DNA from: Angiostrongylus vasorum
Lineage: Eukaryota; Nematoda; Chromadorea; Rhabditida; Metastrongylidae
Assembly (NCBI GenBank): GCA_018806985.1
Contig: JADANN010000005.1
Span: 1 to 64,000 of the forward strand
Direction of reading: 5' to 3'
DNA: 64,000 nt
Part shown: in pieces, positions 12,650 to 24,528 of the stretch
How positions within the stretch are numbered: position 1 is the stretch's first letter
Layout: every line of letters starts with the position of its first letter
Position numbers and translations under genes: made by a program
Notes under the pieces: generated by a model
What the model was told of the DNA's origin: nothing
Database searches by the model: none
Seen by the model: only the letters and a program-made list of their open reading frames with translations

Positions 12650-13270
12650 AGGTTCCCAGTAGCATCACTGGCATCGGTTGATACGCTTTTCGGTTTCTTG
12701 AGGACTCTTGTCATTCGGGGATTCGAGGTAAGTAGCACTTAGTGCCCCTCACTGCAATTTTAACGTGTGATCTGTTTTCTGCCTGTTTGGAAGAACTTCA
12801 CATAAAATTTGATGCCCACTTGCTCTGTGCGGATATTTTTCCTACTGTCTTCTTATTTTCAATCCACATGCTTACAATAGGTTTTAAAGGTGTCCCAAAA
12901 GCCAGGTTTTTTCAGGCTAATTTTGTTGCCTCAGAATTCCTTGAGCTGGACAAAGTTCACACTGGGTGTTTCACTCTTGTTACAGAAAAGTTGGAAGAAA
13001 CCTGGAAACACTATTAGATTTCATCTACTCGTTCAAACTTCGCACAGTTTTGTCATTACGGTATGCACTAACATTCAGCCTAGTCAGAAAAGAAGAGGAC
13101 GGACAACTAAGAATGCAAAAGCTTGCTGAATTTGAAGCACACCACACGTTTCGAATGTGCCATATGTTCAAAGCCACTGGCATCCAGCCGTGCTATTCTG
13201 CGAAGGAACTTGGTGGAAGTTTACGCTTTAGTAAGTACATCATGAAAGTAGCTTTCCTGTAGTTGAGTGT
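12650..13270 (+). CDS. Possible exons of an unidentified gene (arm copy 1)
   Basis: Between an acceptor-like CCACAG and a good donor GAG|GTAAGT (12652-12728) one frame reads SLASVDTLFGFLRTLVIRGF. A second open stretch (about 12990-13230) reads VGRNLETLLDFIYSFKLRTV and later QLRMQKLAEFEAHHTF, ending at donor TTTA|GTAAGT. These have the feel of coding exons with proper splice sites. I do not recognise the protein. The right arm carries the same sequence but with different homopolymer lengths, so the reading frame around 12900 differs between arms. Confidence 0.3.
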
Positions 13271-13607
13271 TTTATATCGGATTTTCACTAGGAAGTCCGT
13301 AATGCGGATGTTACCAACTTCGACTACTTATGTTCATTTGCATGACCTTTATTAAAGTTGCAAATATGTTACAATAAGTACTTTCCTTGCTTTGTTATGT
13401 GTTGTCGATTGCTAGACACCACTTAACTTCTTGGATGCACCGACTTTATGAGCCTTCCGTTTCCAATGCTTCCGTCACCTTGCAATCGTCGTCCATCATG
13501 GTGGCCTTTTTCGTGTATAGTTCGCGTATAAATCTGTGATCAACAAGTGGTTTTCATCTGGGGATATGACGGGTGAAAATGAACTACAAACAAATCCGTT
13601 ACTCTTG

Positions 13608-13710
13608 CAGGTAGCTGTTATGCTGAATGTCTGCATCCACGTTCATTCCACGTCGTTGTTCTCTTTGTCCACCTATCGTGAAGTGTTTCAACATACCGAG
13701 GTATTTTTCC
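13608..13710 (+). CDS. Possible short exon (arm copy 1)
   Basis: A strong acceptor (TACTCTTGCAG) opens a frame reading VAVMLNVCIHVHSTSLFSLS and reaching a donor-like CCGAG|GTATTT near 13702. It is mirrored on the right arm (31373-31576 minus frame). The family is unknown. Support is limited to splice-like ends and an open frame. Confidence 0.25.
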
Positions 13711-14587
13711 CTTCGATATGCACTGCCTAGATCTCGATGAAATGAAGATTTTTTAGGTGTGAAGCGAGAGGTTCGGTGTGATATTGTGAGCCTATGATGT
13801 TTACGAACTCATTAGCACTGTATGAGTTGCTCCCAAAATACTGCAAAGAGTTCGCTTTAACTATGTCTCAGAATTATTGTAGAGGATTACAGGAATAGTG
13901 AAAGGAGCAGCTCAGGACGAAGTTTTTGGTCCGTCATTAAGCTGGTGAATTCTCTGAGAATCGCGAACACGTCCATGCTGCTCTCGGTCTTCTGGACAAC
14001 TGCTCCATCATGTCATTTCGATAATCCTTCAACGCTTCGCGTACACTTAGGATATGCTTTCCGTAATCAATGCAGTTAAAAAACTAGTCAACGCAACTTG
14101 TTTCCTTTCTCATCGTTAAAAATTTTGTTATAGGACTATCTTTCCGCGAAAAACGTGGCTACTGTTGTTTAATTCGCGCTTAGTTTCAGAATAGCGACTT
14201 CTTGTTTCTTTCGTGAAAACAGTTGCATTGAAGCATACCTTCCTACTTGCGGTTGCATGTACACGCACTATAACTTGCATAATGAGGCAACTTAAGCTTA
14301 CAGCATCACCATGGCGACGTTCTACTTATAGAACTACGATTAAGGAAGAATGTTCATTACGAACACGACTCTTCCGCGTTCTTAAATGCTTGACGTCCCC
14401 ATCCGAGAGCTGGCTCAACCAGCAAATTATATGTCAGTGAAAATTGTTGGTATATCCCCCTTCTAACTTGTCAACATAGGTTTTTCAAATGTCTGTGAGG
14501 TTGAATATTGTTACTGTGTGTATATGTACAAGGCTAATGTTGAAGTTATTAAGTGTTGCTGTTTTTGCCGTTGTCCTTCTAACGATT

Positions 14588-14905
14588 TACCGTCTCATCG
14601 TGGCTGCTAGGTTTTCCTTGGTGTCGGACAGCGATGTGCAGCTAAGAAGAGTAAATCAGTACCAGGATCCACCACCGTCTTGATATCAAACTAATGGCAT
14701 GATGGCAAATCTCCCTCTGATCCACAAGGGCGGCGACTGCCAGTGGTGGGTAGTGACGACCTGGGGCAGACTTTGGCCAGGCTGACCTCGGGACTGCAGG
14801 GAACCACAATGACTTAACCAGCAAAACCCCGAAAAGTGGAGATTATGCTGGGGCTTGCATAACCGGTGAGAACGAGCCGTGCAAGTATCCAAGTAAGTAA
14901 GTTGT
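14588..14905 (-). repeat. Family B copy inside left arm
   Basis: Minus-strand copy running from GGATACTTGCACGGCTCG (near 14900) to the CGATGAGACGGTAAA end (near 14590). It has lost part of the 3' third (no clear GGCTTCCTGATGG segment). The same copy with the same deletion is mirrored at 30213-30530, so it was present before the arms were duplicated. Confidence 0.85.
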
Positions 14906-15189
14906 TATTGCAATACACATCAATGTCGTGGCTTAAGTACTGAGTTCCTGTGACCATCATTTTATTCGCTTTTCAGTTTCTCTTAGTGACTAAATAAAGA
15001 GCGTGAATTCTTAATACAGTGAGTAAATATGCTGGCGAAATTTCACCAAAAGAGTGCGAGATTTAATTGAGCCACCATCATTTAATCTGTGCTGGCTTTG
15101 TTGAATATCCTACTGTTGTACCAAAGTTTGTTTTTGTTTAACTGCTGTAGAAGTGAGATTCATACGGTTTTGTAAATTGTGAATAAAAC

Positions 15190-17180
15190 TTGAATAAATG
15201 CAGTTCCCAGAATCTCAGTGTCTTCATCGAAGTTATTCCAAACAAAAAAACCGTTGCAAAAAAGTGTTATCTTAGTTGTTGCCGTTCTGACACGAATTTC
15301 GTCAGAGCTGCGTTTGAGAACCACGTTTTTTTTCATCCTATATTTTTCTAATTTTCCTCTCCTACCTCTCATGCAACGATATGGAATAAGTGCAGTAGTC
15401 ACCTGCATAACCTCTCGTCCAGTGGATCGTCGAATGACTGGAGTGGGCTCCAGTGAATATCTGATTTCTCCCTGTCGCGCACAAGAATAGCCCAGTGGAT
15501 TTTGCTCGCTCTAGGGACTTGTTGAGCATCATACCCTTCTTCTGCGGTTTTCGCTACAAACTATAACCATCGGGATGGTGCTTCTGCTGCTGTACGTTTG
15601 ACGTTCCGAGAAGTGTGGTCGCAAAAGGCTTTTGTCCCTCGATTGTCGTTCATACTCATTCTCTGTCTAGGCTATCTTAACCTCGACAGTTTGGCGTGTA
15701 GAACGGCTTCATTAATTTTTGATGACTGACATAGGTGGGAGCTACGGATTCCCTCTCTCACTTGCACGATATGAGATACTCCTAGCATCGTCCTTTTGAC
15801 TGCGCGTTAAATGACGCTGAGTGATCTTTTATCCTGCTTACGCAACGAGCAGGTTTTTTAACGCATAAATTAAAACAGGATGTACCCTTGAGTCCAAAAG
15901 GTGGGCACGAAGTAGGTAGTATTTGTTTTCCTAACTACATCCTTGATGCTCTTCAAAGTTCCCCAAGCAGCTCGTTTCCGTCCGCTCAGCTGTGGAGTGA
16001 AGTCGTTTATCGCGTTGATTTCCCCACCCAGTTAGACGTAACTCAAGCATATAGGAGACTCTTTTCCTTCATCGTGAATAGAGCATAAAGAAACCAATCT
16101 GTTTCTTCCGAACATCCTTTTGTGAGATCTAGCCAAACAGCAACATTTCCAAGGGTTTCATCGAATTTCGGCAAGCATTCGTTCTGCTGGATAATGTTTA
16201 GTCAGCGAAGTGAAGACGGTTTGATTGCCCACTATCGACTTTTACTCGCATGTCGTCCTATTCCAGTGTTTTTGCGTGGCGTTTTGGAGGGTGGCGGTGA
16301 ACAAATTTGGCGAGATGGTATCGCTTTGCCTAACCACTCTTTTGATGACGATGTTAGGTATCGTTATAGAATGGTGACATTTTTGTTGTTAAATTTCGTA
16401 TACCTCACGAAGAAGCATTGTATGCTAAGTAGGGGGCCCTCTCGCCGTTAATGGGGGGTTCCTTGAAGGCTTACACCTAAACTGAGTCAAAAGCTTTCTT
16501 TAAATCGGTGAAAGTGATGGATGCATAACTGCCTCTAGTACTCTGGTGATGCTTCAACGAGCTTTGTGATCTTGTGGATGTGGTCTATCGTACTGAATCC
16601 TCTCTCCAACCATGATTGCTCGTGTTGATGTGCTTCGCTCAATGTTTTGTGAATCCTATTTCAGATGACTCGAATGGTGAGTTTGCAGACTGCAATCAAC
16701 AAGCATATTGAGCGTCTATTGCCAATATCGCGGCGATCACTCTTCTTAAACAATAACACAATCTTACTGACTGGTCTTCGGCTGAATACGAACCATGCAT
16801 TCTGATATGTAATGTTCTTCATCGCAAAGTGTGCATTCGTACTGATTAGCTGTTGATTGATTGTGAGTGAACAACAACCGCTCCATATAAAACGGGCACT
16901 AGCGAGTACGGTTCTCATTCGACCCACGCTACCCTCCAGACAAACCCCCCTCAGTACGTCTCCAAATGGACAGCTGAACACCCACCAATCAGCGGTTGGA
17001 ACACCAAGTTACGCGTCTGGAAATGGGTACTGAGCGCTAATATCAGCGGAAGAACCATGAAACAGTGGGCTACTTTGATTTTACAGACAATTTGTTGTAC
17101 AAGGAATAAGTCATTCCACCTCTTCTGTTCTAGATTCGTCTTCTCGAAAATGGGCTGGCTGCATTGCACGGTGCTAACTC
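15190..17180 (-). mobile_element. RTE-type non-LTR retrotransposon remnant (left)
   Basis: Read on the minus strand this is a decayed RTE reverse transcriptase followed by its C-terminal region. Near 16480-16515 the reverse-transcriptase motif A is still legible as DLKKAFDS. Further on, the conserved post-RT segment (a GAFKSIKDVV-like stretch near 15935-15970) is recognisable. Stops and frameshifts interrupt it throughout. It aligns to the plus-strand remnant at 27940-29920 at roughly 75-80% by eye, much lower than the flanking arm, and both remnants point outward. The family is known from general knowledge of hookworm-type genomes. Confidence 0.75.
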
Positions 17181-18325
17181 AGCTCTGGAAAAAGGAGCCG
17201 TGAGTTAGAAATGAGGACGCGGCAGTTCGAATCGAGTAGGCAGAGGCTTCTTTTCGCTTCCTCTTAAAATATAGGAATTTTTGTTTCAGAACGATTATTC
17301 CCGAAGTTTTCTATTGATCACTCTTCATCGTGTCTAATTATTCGGCGTTAGCAAGAGAGTTCTCCTACGGGATCACACTTTTGGATGTTTACTGTTTATT
17401 CGGGGTCGAAAAAACTTTCACTATTAATTGGTCATTTCTATTGACTTTTATTAGTTTACGGTCCATCGTTTTCAGCACCCGTGACATGGCATTAGTTCGT
17501 TTATTTACGGGATCAAAAGGTGCATCACCGATTTGAGTAAATGGTGTTTAAGGGAACCCTGAATATCGATGTTGAGTAGTTTTTTTGAGGATCAGCTTCG
17601 CTCTCTATGGTTTTATGAAAAAGCTAAAGTACAATGTACATGCTTATCCTTTGAACAAATTCTTGTTTCTTCTGTTTGCCAACAGTCCAGTTCTGATCTC
17701 AGTGGAGCACTGTAGTCCATTTTCACCAAATATTGGGCTACTCATCTTTCAAGTTTCTTAACGTTGCCGAGTGAAAGGGCGCGGACGAAAATTGAGCATA
17801 TGTGGATGTTGAGAGTGAGTAGCCGACGTTCTCTTCGTGAAGTTAACAAACCAGAGGAATCGGCGGGAGAACGCGCTAGTGAACATGACGACATACCTCA
17901 ACAGTTGAGAGGAAGAATTCAAGGCAAAAGCGCATCACATAAAATGTTTACGTTTTTTCTTGGTCAACACTCGTTTTATAGCCTTTGGATGAATGGTGAT
18001 AGTCAGTTCATCGGATTGTGTTATCGAGTTGTCCTCCATTAACGGAAGAGTATTCTCGAAAAAAAATGGGAAGTGGAAATTTGTCAACGGCTATTAAGAG
18101 TTCTAAAAAATAAACAAATGTTTCTTAGCTTTGAATCCTCTGATGGGCAATATGATAGTAGAGAAAGAAAAGCACTGGTTCTTTTACTGATAGACAAGTG
18201 TTTCATTTCACGCAAAGTATTGCGCATCATTGGAGGCTGTTCTACGCCAGATCAGGTATGTCCTCCTCTATCCGTCGCATGATCCGTACTTACTGCTCTA
18301 ACTTCATATTATTGTTTCCGCTTAG
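17180..18325 (+). other. Unassigned region with coding-like frames
   Basis: The plus frame at 17764-18042 is rich in Arg/Glu/Ser, and another at about 18050-18255 contains ICQRLLRVLKNKQMFLSFES then a run ending near DQ|GTATGT, a fair splice donor. The block has no counterpart between the right-hand RTE remnant and the inner inverted pair, so it is private to the left side. I cannot name a product. Confidence 0.25.
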
Positions 18326-18400
18326 CAGGCGAGTAGCACAATGGTAGTAGTGGCTTTCATTACAAATGTGGGGGGTGCTTCGAACTCATCCAGGCGCCTG
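18326..18400 (+). repeat. tRNA-like SINE head of a second type
   Basis: GGCGAGTAGCACAATGGTAG resembles a pol III A box and is followed about 40 bases later by a B-box-like GCTTCGAACTC. The sequence cannot fold into a clean tRNA cloverleaf with matched acceptor ends that I can see, and the downstream body differs from the main SINE family, so I call it a tRNA-derived repeat head and not a tRNA gene. Confidence 0.45.
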
Positions 18401-18977
18401 TCAAGTCTCTCAAACCTCCGTCGTTGTGAAGAAGGTGCCACATCTGGAAGGAAAACTGTTTGTTAATTCAATTCAGCGCATCAAATGGGGATTAGGAAGA
18501 CGGTGCCAGATTTGTCTGGGTACAAACTGTCTATCTATTCTGTGTAGTTCCTCACAACTTGACTTGGGACGCCCAATAACAGTTATGACTGCAAGCCGAA
18601 CGGCCTCGGACACCATCTGACAACATTCATAAACAGGAGAGTGCTCAACCAGTGGGGGAAACCTGCGTGCGCTCAACCAGTAGAGAAACCTGCATGCGTA
18701 TAGCTCGCACAATTTAATGGATTATGGGTGCGAGGAAGCGAGTCACTTGATAGAACTTCTCGAACCCGCGCAGCAGGTATGGAGAGATGTCACAGGCATG
18801 GGATCTTTCAATTTTGGTTAGAACAAACTATTTTTTTTAAATTTCGTTATTATAAATTTGGCGAGATTTCTTTCAGTACTGATTATTGACGCCACTGACC
18901 ACATTTGACTGCATCCACCTCTTCATTGACCATTTTGACCACAATTTAGTCTGAGTCTGTGCAAAATATCCTCTAGT

Positions 18978-19259
18978 TTGGAGAGCGAGCGACTTCTTCT
19001 GAAAAGCGAACCGTTGGAGAGCGACCTGAATAAAATTCGAAAGCAGTCGTTCCCAATCAAATCCATAAATGAATTTCCATTAGCATCCATAAATTTTCTA
19101 AGCTTTTATTTAGAACGAGCTGTACTTGCAAAAAGTGCAGCAGAGGCTTGCGGGCTTATCCTCTTTAAAGAGAAGAGTGGCAGCGCAATACTAGTTGAAA
19201 AGAAGGAGAAGAAAGACGAACTGTATCAGGAACTGGAAAGCGAATATTCAGATAACTAA
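18978..19259 (+). CDS. Unidentified ORF, possible terminal exon
   Basis: An open frame of 93 codons, preceded by an acceptor-like ATCCTCTAG at about 18975. It is highly charged: it starts with alternating Glu/Leu/Lys and ends in a Lys/Glu-rich tail and ESEYSDN before TAA. No membrane segment or known domain is visible. The last ~90 bases are part of a 620-bp unit repeated in tandem immediately downstream, so the tail coding sequence occurs twice. Could be a real C-terminal exon or chance. Confidence 0.35.
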   Translation: MESERLLLKSEPLESDLNKIRKQSFPIKSINEFPLASINFLSFYLERAVLAKSAAEACGLILFKEKSGSAILVEKKEKKDELYQELESEYSDN

Positions 19260-19790
19260 ATGCGATCTATAGCTAAGAAATCAAGTGTATCAGCGACATG
19301 TTGGGATAGCTGCCTCATCAATTCTATTAATTCCTGATTTTCACCCTATTTGTTCCTTCTTTCAGATCACTGAGCTGCAGTTAACAAAATAGGTCCTCAC
19401 AGAACCGCCGAATGAAGAAGCATCAAAGGCGGTGTCAGTTTTTTTTTCTTGAGAATAGAAGTGTTTTAAAAGCTGAGGCATCATCTTCCTAGCCGATATT
19501 CTCAAGCAGAGGACAGTTTAAATATTTCCGTCCAAAACCTACTTGATAAGAAACCCATGCCATGACAGAACTAGGTGAGTTATAAATGGGTCATTGTGTC
19601 CACGTGTGAGTCACTCAAAGAAGCTCCTATAAAAAGCGTGATGCCGGTGTTTTCTGAAGAAGCGAATACTACTCGGAAGTTCTATAGCACGATTGTTCAC
19701 ATATGAGCCTATCACTTACCATAAATCGTTTGCTCAGACGAACACGTGTGGTCCACGTGGACAAAACATGTCACTATATCTAGTAGCAAG
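19171..19790 (+). repeat. Tandem duplication, copy 1 (620 bp)
   Basis: The unit begins AGAAGAGTGGCAGCGCAATA and ends ATATCTAGTAGCAAG. It is followed without a gap by a second copy offset by exactly 620 bases. I counted only a few substitutions between copies (for example AATACTAG against AGTACTAG and CAAAACATG against CAAAACATA) and no length change, so the event is recent. Confidence 0.95.
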
Positions 19791-20410
19791 AGAAGAGTGG
19801 CAGCGCAGTACTAGTTGAAAAGAAGGAGAAGAAAGACGAACTGTATCAGGAACTGGAAAGCGAATATTCAGATAACTAAATGCGATCTATAGCTAAGAAA
19901 TCAAGTATATCAGCGACATGTTGGGATAGTTGCCTCATCAATTCTATTAATTCCTGATTTTCACCCTATTTGTTCCCTCTTTCAGATCACTGAGCTGCAG
20001 TTAACAAAATAGGTCCTCACAGAACCGCCGAATGAAGAAGCATCAAAGGCCGTGTCAGTTTTTTTTTCTTGAGAATAGAAGTGTTTTAAAAGCTGAGGCA
20101 TCATCTTCCTAGCCGATATTCTCAAGCAGAGGACAGTTTAAATATTTCCGTCCAAAACCTACTTGATAAGAAACCCATGTCATGACAGAACTAGGTGAGT
20201 TATAAATGGGTCATTGTGTCCACGTGTGAGTCACTCAAAGAAGCTCCTATAAAAAGCGTGATGCCGGTGTTTTCTGAAGAAGCGAATACTACTCGGAAGT
20301 TCTATAGCACGATTGTTCACATATGAGCCTATCACTTGCCATAAATCGTTTGCTCAGACGAACACGTGTGGTCCACGTGGACAAAACATATCACTATATC
20401 TAGTAGCAAG
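19791..20410 (+). repeat. Tandem duplication, copy 2 (620 bp)
   Basis: Second head-to-tail copy of the unit starting at 19171. It carries the same Lys/Glu-rich tail codons ending before TAA, and the 12-bp palindrome GTCCACGTGGAC near its end. After 20410 the sequence is unrelated to copy 1, which fixes the boundary. Confidence 0.95.
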
Positions 20411-20970
20411 TACGAGGATGTCCCTTTAGATGTATACCCGATCAACCACCGAGGCCTAGATATTTGTCGCTGTTCCAAAATGCCCAATCTAGCTTAATAT
20501 AATAATAATTGCCGAGTATAAACCTAAGCAAGTCTTGCTGTTTTCTAGATTAGCATACAGGAGTTTGTTATTACATATTATTCATTTAAATACATTGATT
20601 TAATTCAACTTAACTGGACAGACTTCTCGCTAATGGAATCTCCAGGGTGCGTACGAGCTCAACCGATGCTGACAGTGCCTGTCGAAGTGGCCGAGGAGGC
20701 CCTCGAAGGAAAATTCGAAGCGATGAGGCACAGAAACGACATGGATGTTAGGAAACCAACGACCAACGACGGCAAAAACTAGCGTCGCAAGCGTTGACTC
20801 ACAAACGAGATGAGGAACCATGCCGTATTTAGGAAGAGAAACAAATAATTCGAAGACCGTGAAACATTGGCTTGAATGATCAAGTAATGTGGTATTCCAT
20901 CCTTGGCTACTTTGGCTTCGTTTCATGCGCAAAGGGCAGGCCAGATATCCTTGTGCACCGGAGTGCTATT
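20411..20970. other. Unassigned DNA
   Basis: No recognisable gene. The 100-codon minus frame at 20630-20932 and the overlapping plus frame have no motif or splice support. Confidence 0.35.
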
Positions 20971-20979
20971 TCGAACTCA

Positions 20980-22110
20980 CAAAGGGGAAGATTTTGCGTA
21001 AGGGTCCAGAAGATCCGACTCGAGTCGACACCTGAAACCAATCGGCATTTCAAGAGTGAGCAACTATGGATGTGGAACTGGAGTCACTGCAGCTCTGAAG
21101 TCGAAGGGGCCGGAACTTTAGCCACAATAAAGAATTTGTATCAACATTAGCCACAATAAAGAATTTGCATCAAGCATTTGTAACCTCTCGAAGAGAAGCA
21201 AATATTCTAGTCTCAGCTAAAAATGACTATTTTAAGCAAATGTTATGTGAAGTTTTGAATCGATATGCTCCTCCGCTTTTCTGACAATACTGTTTACTTC
21301 CCTCTAGTGCACAGAAATAGGTTAAAATTTTGAAAGAAAGGAAATGTCAGCTTTAAGGAAATGACATGAATAAAACACCATTTGACGATTTTCTTTCAAG
21401 TATTCGCCTAGTTAAGGTTCCAATTAGGCACTAACGGAATCTTGTCGGATCTCACCACAACACCTGATCTTTATATCTCATTACATGAACTATAAATTTA
21501 AAACAGAATTTCAAGTGTGAAGAAACTACATTACAGTGCAACTGCACATTCACAGAAATCTATGGTTTATTATTCAAGAAGCAAGTTTTCTCTTAGAATG
21601 TACTCTAAACATGCTTGGTTACTTGGATATTTCGACGCCCTCTTCACGAGTTATATGGAAGCGAGCCGATTTTCCACTCGCTTCTTTGTTCGTAATCGTT
21701 ATCCATGGTGGTGACTTGATTCGCAACACGGTGGCAAGTCTCATTCCCTTGTCTGTAAAACATCGGCAGCTGAGAGCACGGCTGATTGACTTTAGTTATG
21801 AATACGTCCGCCCGACGTCTAGTTGGTGGTCCTAGCGGACACCAGCATCTTCGTGGAGTCCACTTTGCAATATGGATGTGTTACAGCAGAACGACATCCC
21901 AGTGCATGATTAGGTCGGGAAATTCAACAGCTGTAGCGCCCTTCCGCTTCATCTGACGAGACTAGATCAAGTGGTTGTTTGCTTGTGATTTTCCTTTTTT
22001 GTCGCAACTACGGGATTCTTTATTACTAGAACCCATGAAGTCTTTTCACATTTATGTCCTATCTCCAGGCTCCTATCACGAGAAATGTAACAATTCAACA
22101 AGCAGTACTT
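20980..22110 (+). repeat. Inner inverted pair, left member
   Basis: Reverse complement of about 26600-27930. The best-matching stretch (21530-21960 against 26700-27140) looks roughly 93-95% identical by eye. The 3' end (22000-22100) runs into sequence matching the end of the RTE endonuclease ORF on the right (26580-26720), so this side keeps only a stub of that element. It contains AGCCACAATAAAGAATTTG twice in a row (21118-21170), part of a dispersed GGCTAACGTTTCG-type repeat. Confidence 0.85.
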
Positions 22111-24470
22111 CATGTAGCAAAAACTATTGTGCTCGCATCTGCACCGGTGTTATTGGCGGTCCGGCGCGGGTTTAAAATTTTCTTCAAAACGATGCTTGAA
22201 TGAGAATGATTTGTTTCTGAACATAAAATTAGCGAATACTTGGCTGAGGCTTCATGAAAAATCAAGAAATGTGCAATCTTCGCAAAAATTACCCACTAGG
22301 TGGCTTGGCAAATTTGCAATTAGCCTTCTGAGCCTTCGCCGTGCGAGGGCCTTCTGAGGCCGCCAAGGATTTTCAGCCAGTGACTGTGTTGTTTTCACCG
22401 TGGCATTGACTTGTGACATAGGTTTACTTCTAGCTAGGATTCAAGATGGAAATGGTGCTATGGTTCATGTTTGGAAAGACTTTTTGGGAAGTAAATCATT
22501 TTGCGTTAGGCTCTTCGACATCTAGAAAAACAGTCCTCGGTAACAAATGAATGAATTGCAGTGAACGAAAAGAACTATTGAAGTTATAACCGTCGCAATT
22601 TTTTCATGAGCTTTTTGAACGAGAATGCTCTAACAATGAACTTCATAGCAAATTTCGGATCTTTTGAGCGAAACTCTTAAAGTTCGTAATCACTGCAGCG
22701 AAAAAAAGCTTCACTCTAATCTCAGAAGCACGTGAATGTGAAACGGGGAGGCTCGAGAGCTAGTGAGATTAAAGTGGATCAGAACATCAGCCAGTCATGG
22801 GAATATGAAGTTTGTAGCAATTTCTGGTCGGTTAGATGTTTAGGTAGAGGCAAAGCATCTTGAAGGAATTTTTTCTTTCATGGTGCATCATCTGGAGGGG
22901 AATTGAAAAGTCAGCTACAAAAAATTGTACAACGAGTAAGGTCAAAGTGCTAAAAGAAGCACGTTTAAAGCTATCAGCTATTGCATAACTTAAAGAAAAG
23001 GAATATTTCGGTGTACACTAACGATCTTGCGTTCACCAACTCACTTTTTTTAAGTTGGACACATCATGAGTTGTATAGGTGATCCAACGGAAAGAAAATG
23101 AGTTTCAACCCTAACACTTGCCCATTTGTTGAAGCAAATTCGAGCCATTCTTACGAGCACCCAGATGTCCCTGGCTCGTCCACGTACCTCTCCTCCCACA
23201 GTTCGTACTTCATGGAGTCCTACAACACTGCCACTCATAATAAAAACCGTGCTGAATGATTCCGCTATGAAAGCCATCCTCGAATTCTTTATAGTGTAAG
23301 AACGGGCGGAAATACGTAGGCCTTTTCGAATCATTACCTGACAGCGTTTCTAAAAGAGTACCCAAACTGCTAGTGCTTTAGATGGTGTAGCAAGTATTTC
23401 TCACAAATGAGAGGGTTGCGATCTGAAAGCAATTGACACCATATTGCCTTCATGTTTAAGATGGAACTCCACTGCTCGATCTCTAACCACTACTCTGCCA
23501 CAGGTATATCGATGACTACTCTGTCATCTGATAAACACAAGAACAACGATTTTTTTTCATTTTTTAAGCCAACGGTCAAAGTACGTAAATTTCGTAAGAA
23601 AATCCAAGAGAGCACTGGATTCTGTTTATAAAAGTTTATATTAAAATTTCCAAAGATGGCTACATCACCAAATGGTACCGAGAGCCTAGTAACAAAAACG
23701 TACTGGTCCATTACCTCTTCACTCAACTACCACTTAAAACAAGGGTGCTTTTGAAAAACATGTTTTGAACAGCCACCAGTGTGTGTACATGAAGAGCGCA
23801 AAAGGAGGAATTCCTAAAGTTGGCGCGAAAATAGCCGTAACCAGTTGCTACGAAAGGCTAACAGCTCGGAAGACGTGTAGACAATAAACAAAGCACGCAA
23901 CTACTCCATCGAAACCATGGTCCCGTCTAACTTGATCTTTATCTCCAACGAAGTAAGCCGGTCTTTAAAAAAATGAAAACAGTGATTGAACTACCACCGA
24001 ATGCTCTAAGACATCAGCTTGTTCGTAATCGCTTGTATTACCACCGTATACAACACAAAACTATATAATACGCTCTAACAATGGAGACGGTGATTGCTTG
24101 AGTTCGAGTAAAGTTTGCTTGATTTCTTGTAGTGCAAACGCACCATTACGCCGTCGTGACGGAGGTACCATAGACCACTTTGCATCTGTATAAAAGAGAG
24201 CCAAGTTGAGAAGCCTATACCCGAAGAAAACATACCACTAGCTATTCATTGACTACAATGACATTATAGAGAAAACTTCAAAGTAGAAGTCACCATTCTC
24301 GTACAGAAATCTAAAACATCGTCGTGTGAAGCTTTTTAAGGCGTTTCGGATTAACTCGAAAAATCCAAAACTGAACAGCAATGAGTAGTCTTTTGTGGTC
24401 ACGCGTTACCCTGTTCTAAACCTCAGGTTATTTTTTTGAATTGAGCCATTCACATTCCTCGCCCATGCAA
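22110..24470. other. Unassigned DNA at the centre of the inverted region
   Basis: No recognisable coding exons, RNA genes or repeats. Frames such as 23050-23334 (minus) and 23490-23726 (minus) have no family signature. The arithmetic symmetry axis of the outer arms falls here at about 22558, with no palindrome at the axis itself. Confidence 0.4.
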
Positions 24471-24528
24471 GATGCTGCGCGGCTGGTTTCCAACAATTAC
24501 TGGAGCATTTACGAAGAACAAAACAATG

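Larger units (their letters stand above)
9340..15190 (+). repeat. Left arm of a ~5.85-kb inverted duplication
   Basis: This stretch is the reverse complement of 29918-35775. Matching positions sum to about 45112-45119 along the whole length (for example 10023 with 35096, 11678 with 33439, 14489 with 30625), so the arms are collinear with only small indels. Many conceptual peptides are identical between arms (for example those at 11678-11866 and 14489-14683). The differences I could see are mostly A/T-run lengths, plus a handful of substitutions near the outer end. The arm contains a SINE fragment, a rearranged SINE and a family B copy, all mirrored in the other arm. Confidence 0.93.

Noticed and set aside
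22540..22580. A palindrome centre at the symmetry axis of the arms (about 22558)
   Set aside because: The sequence at the axis is not self-complementary; the interior is not a simple fold-back, so a hairpin-capped replication product is not supported.
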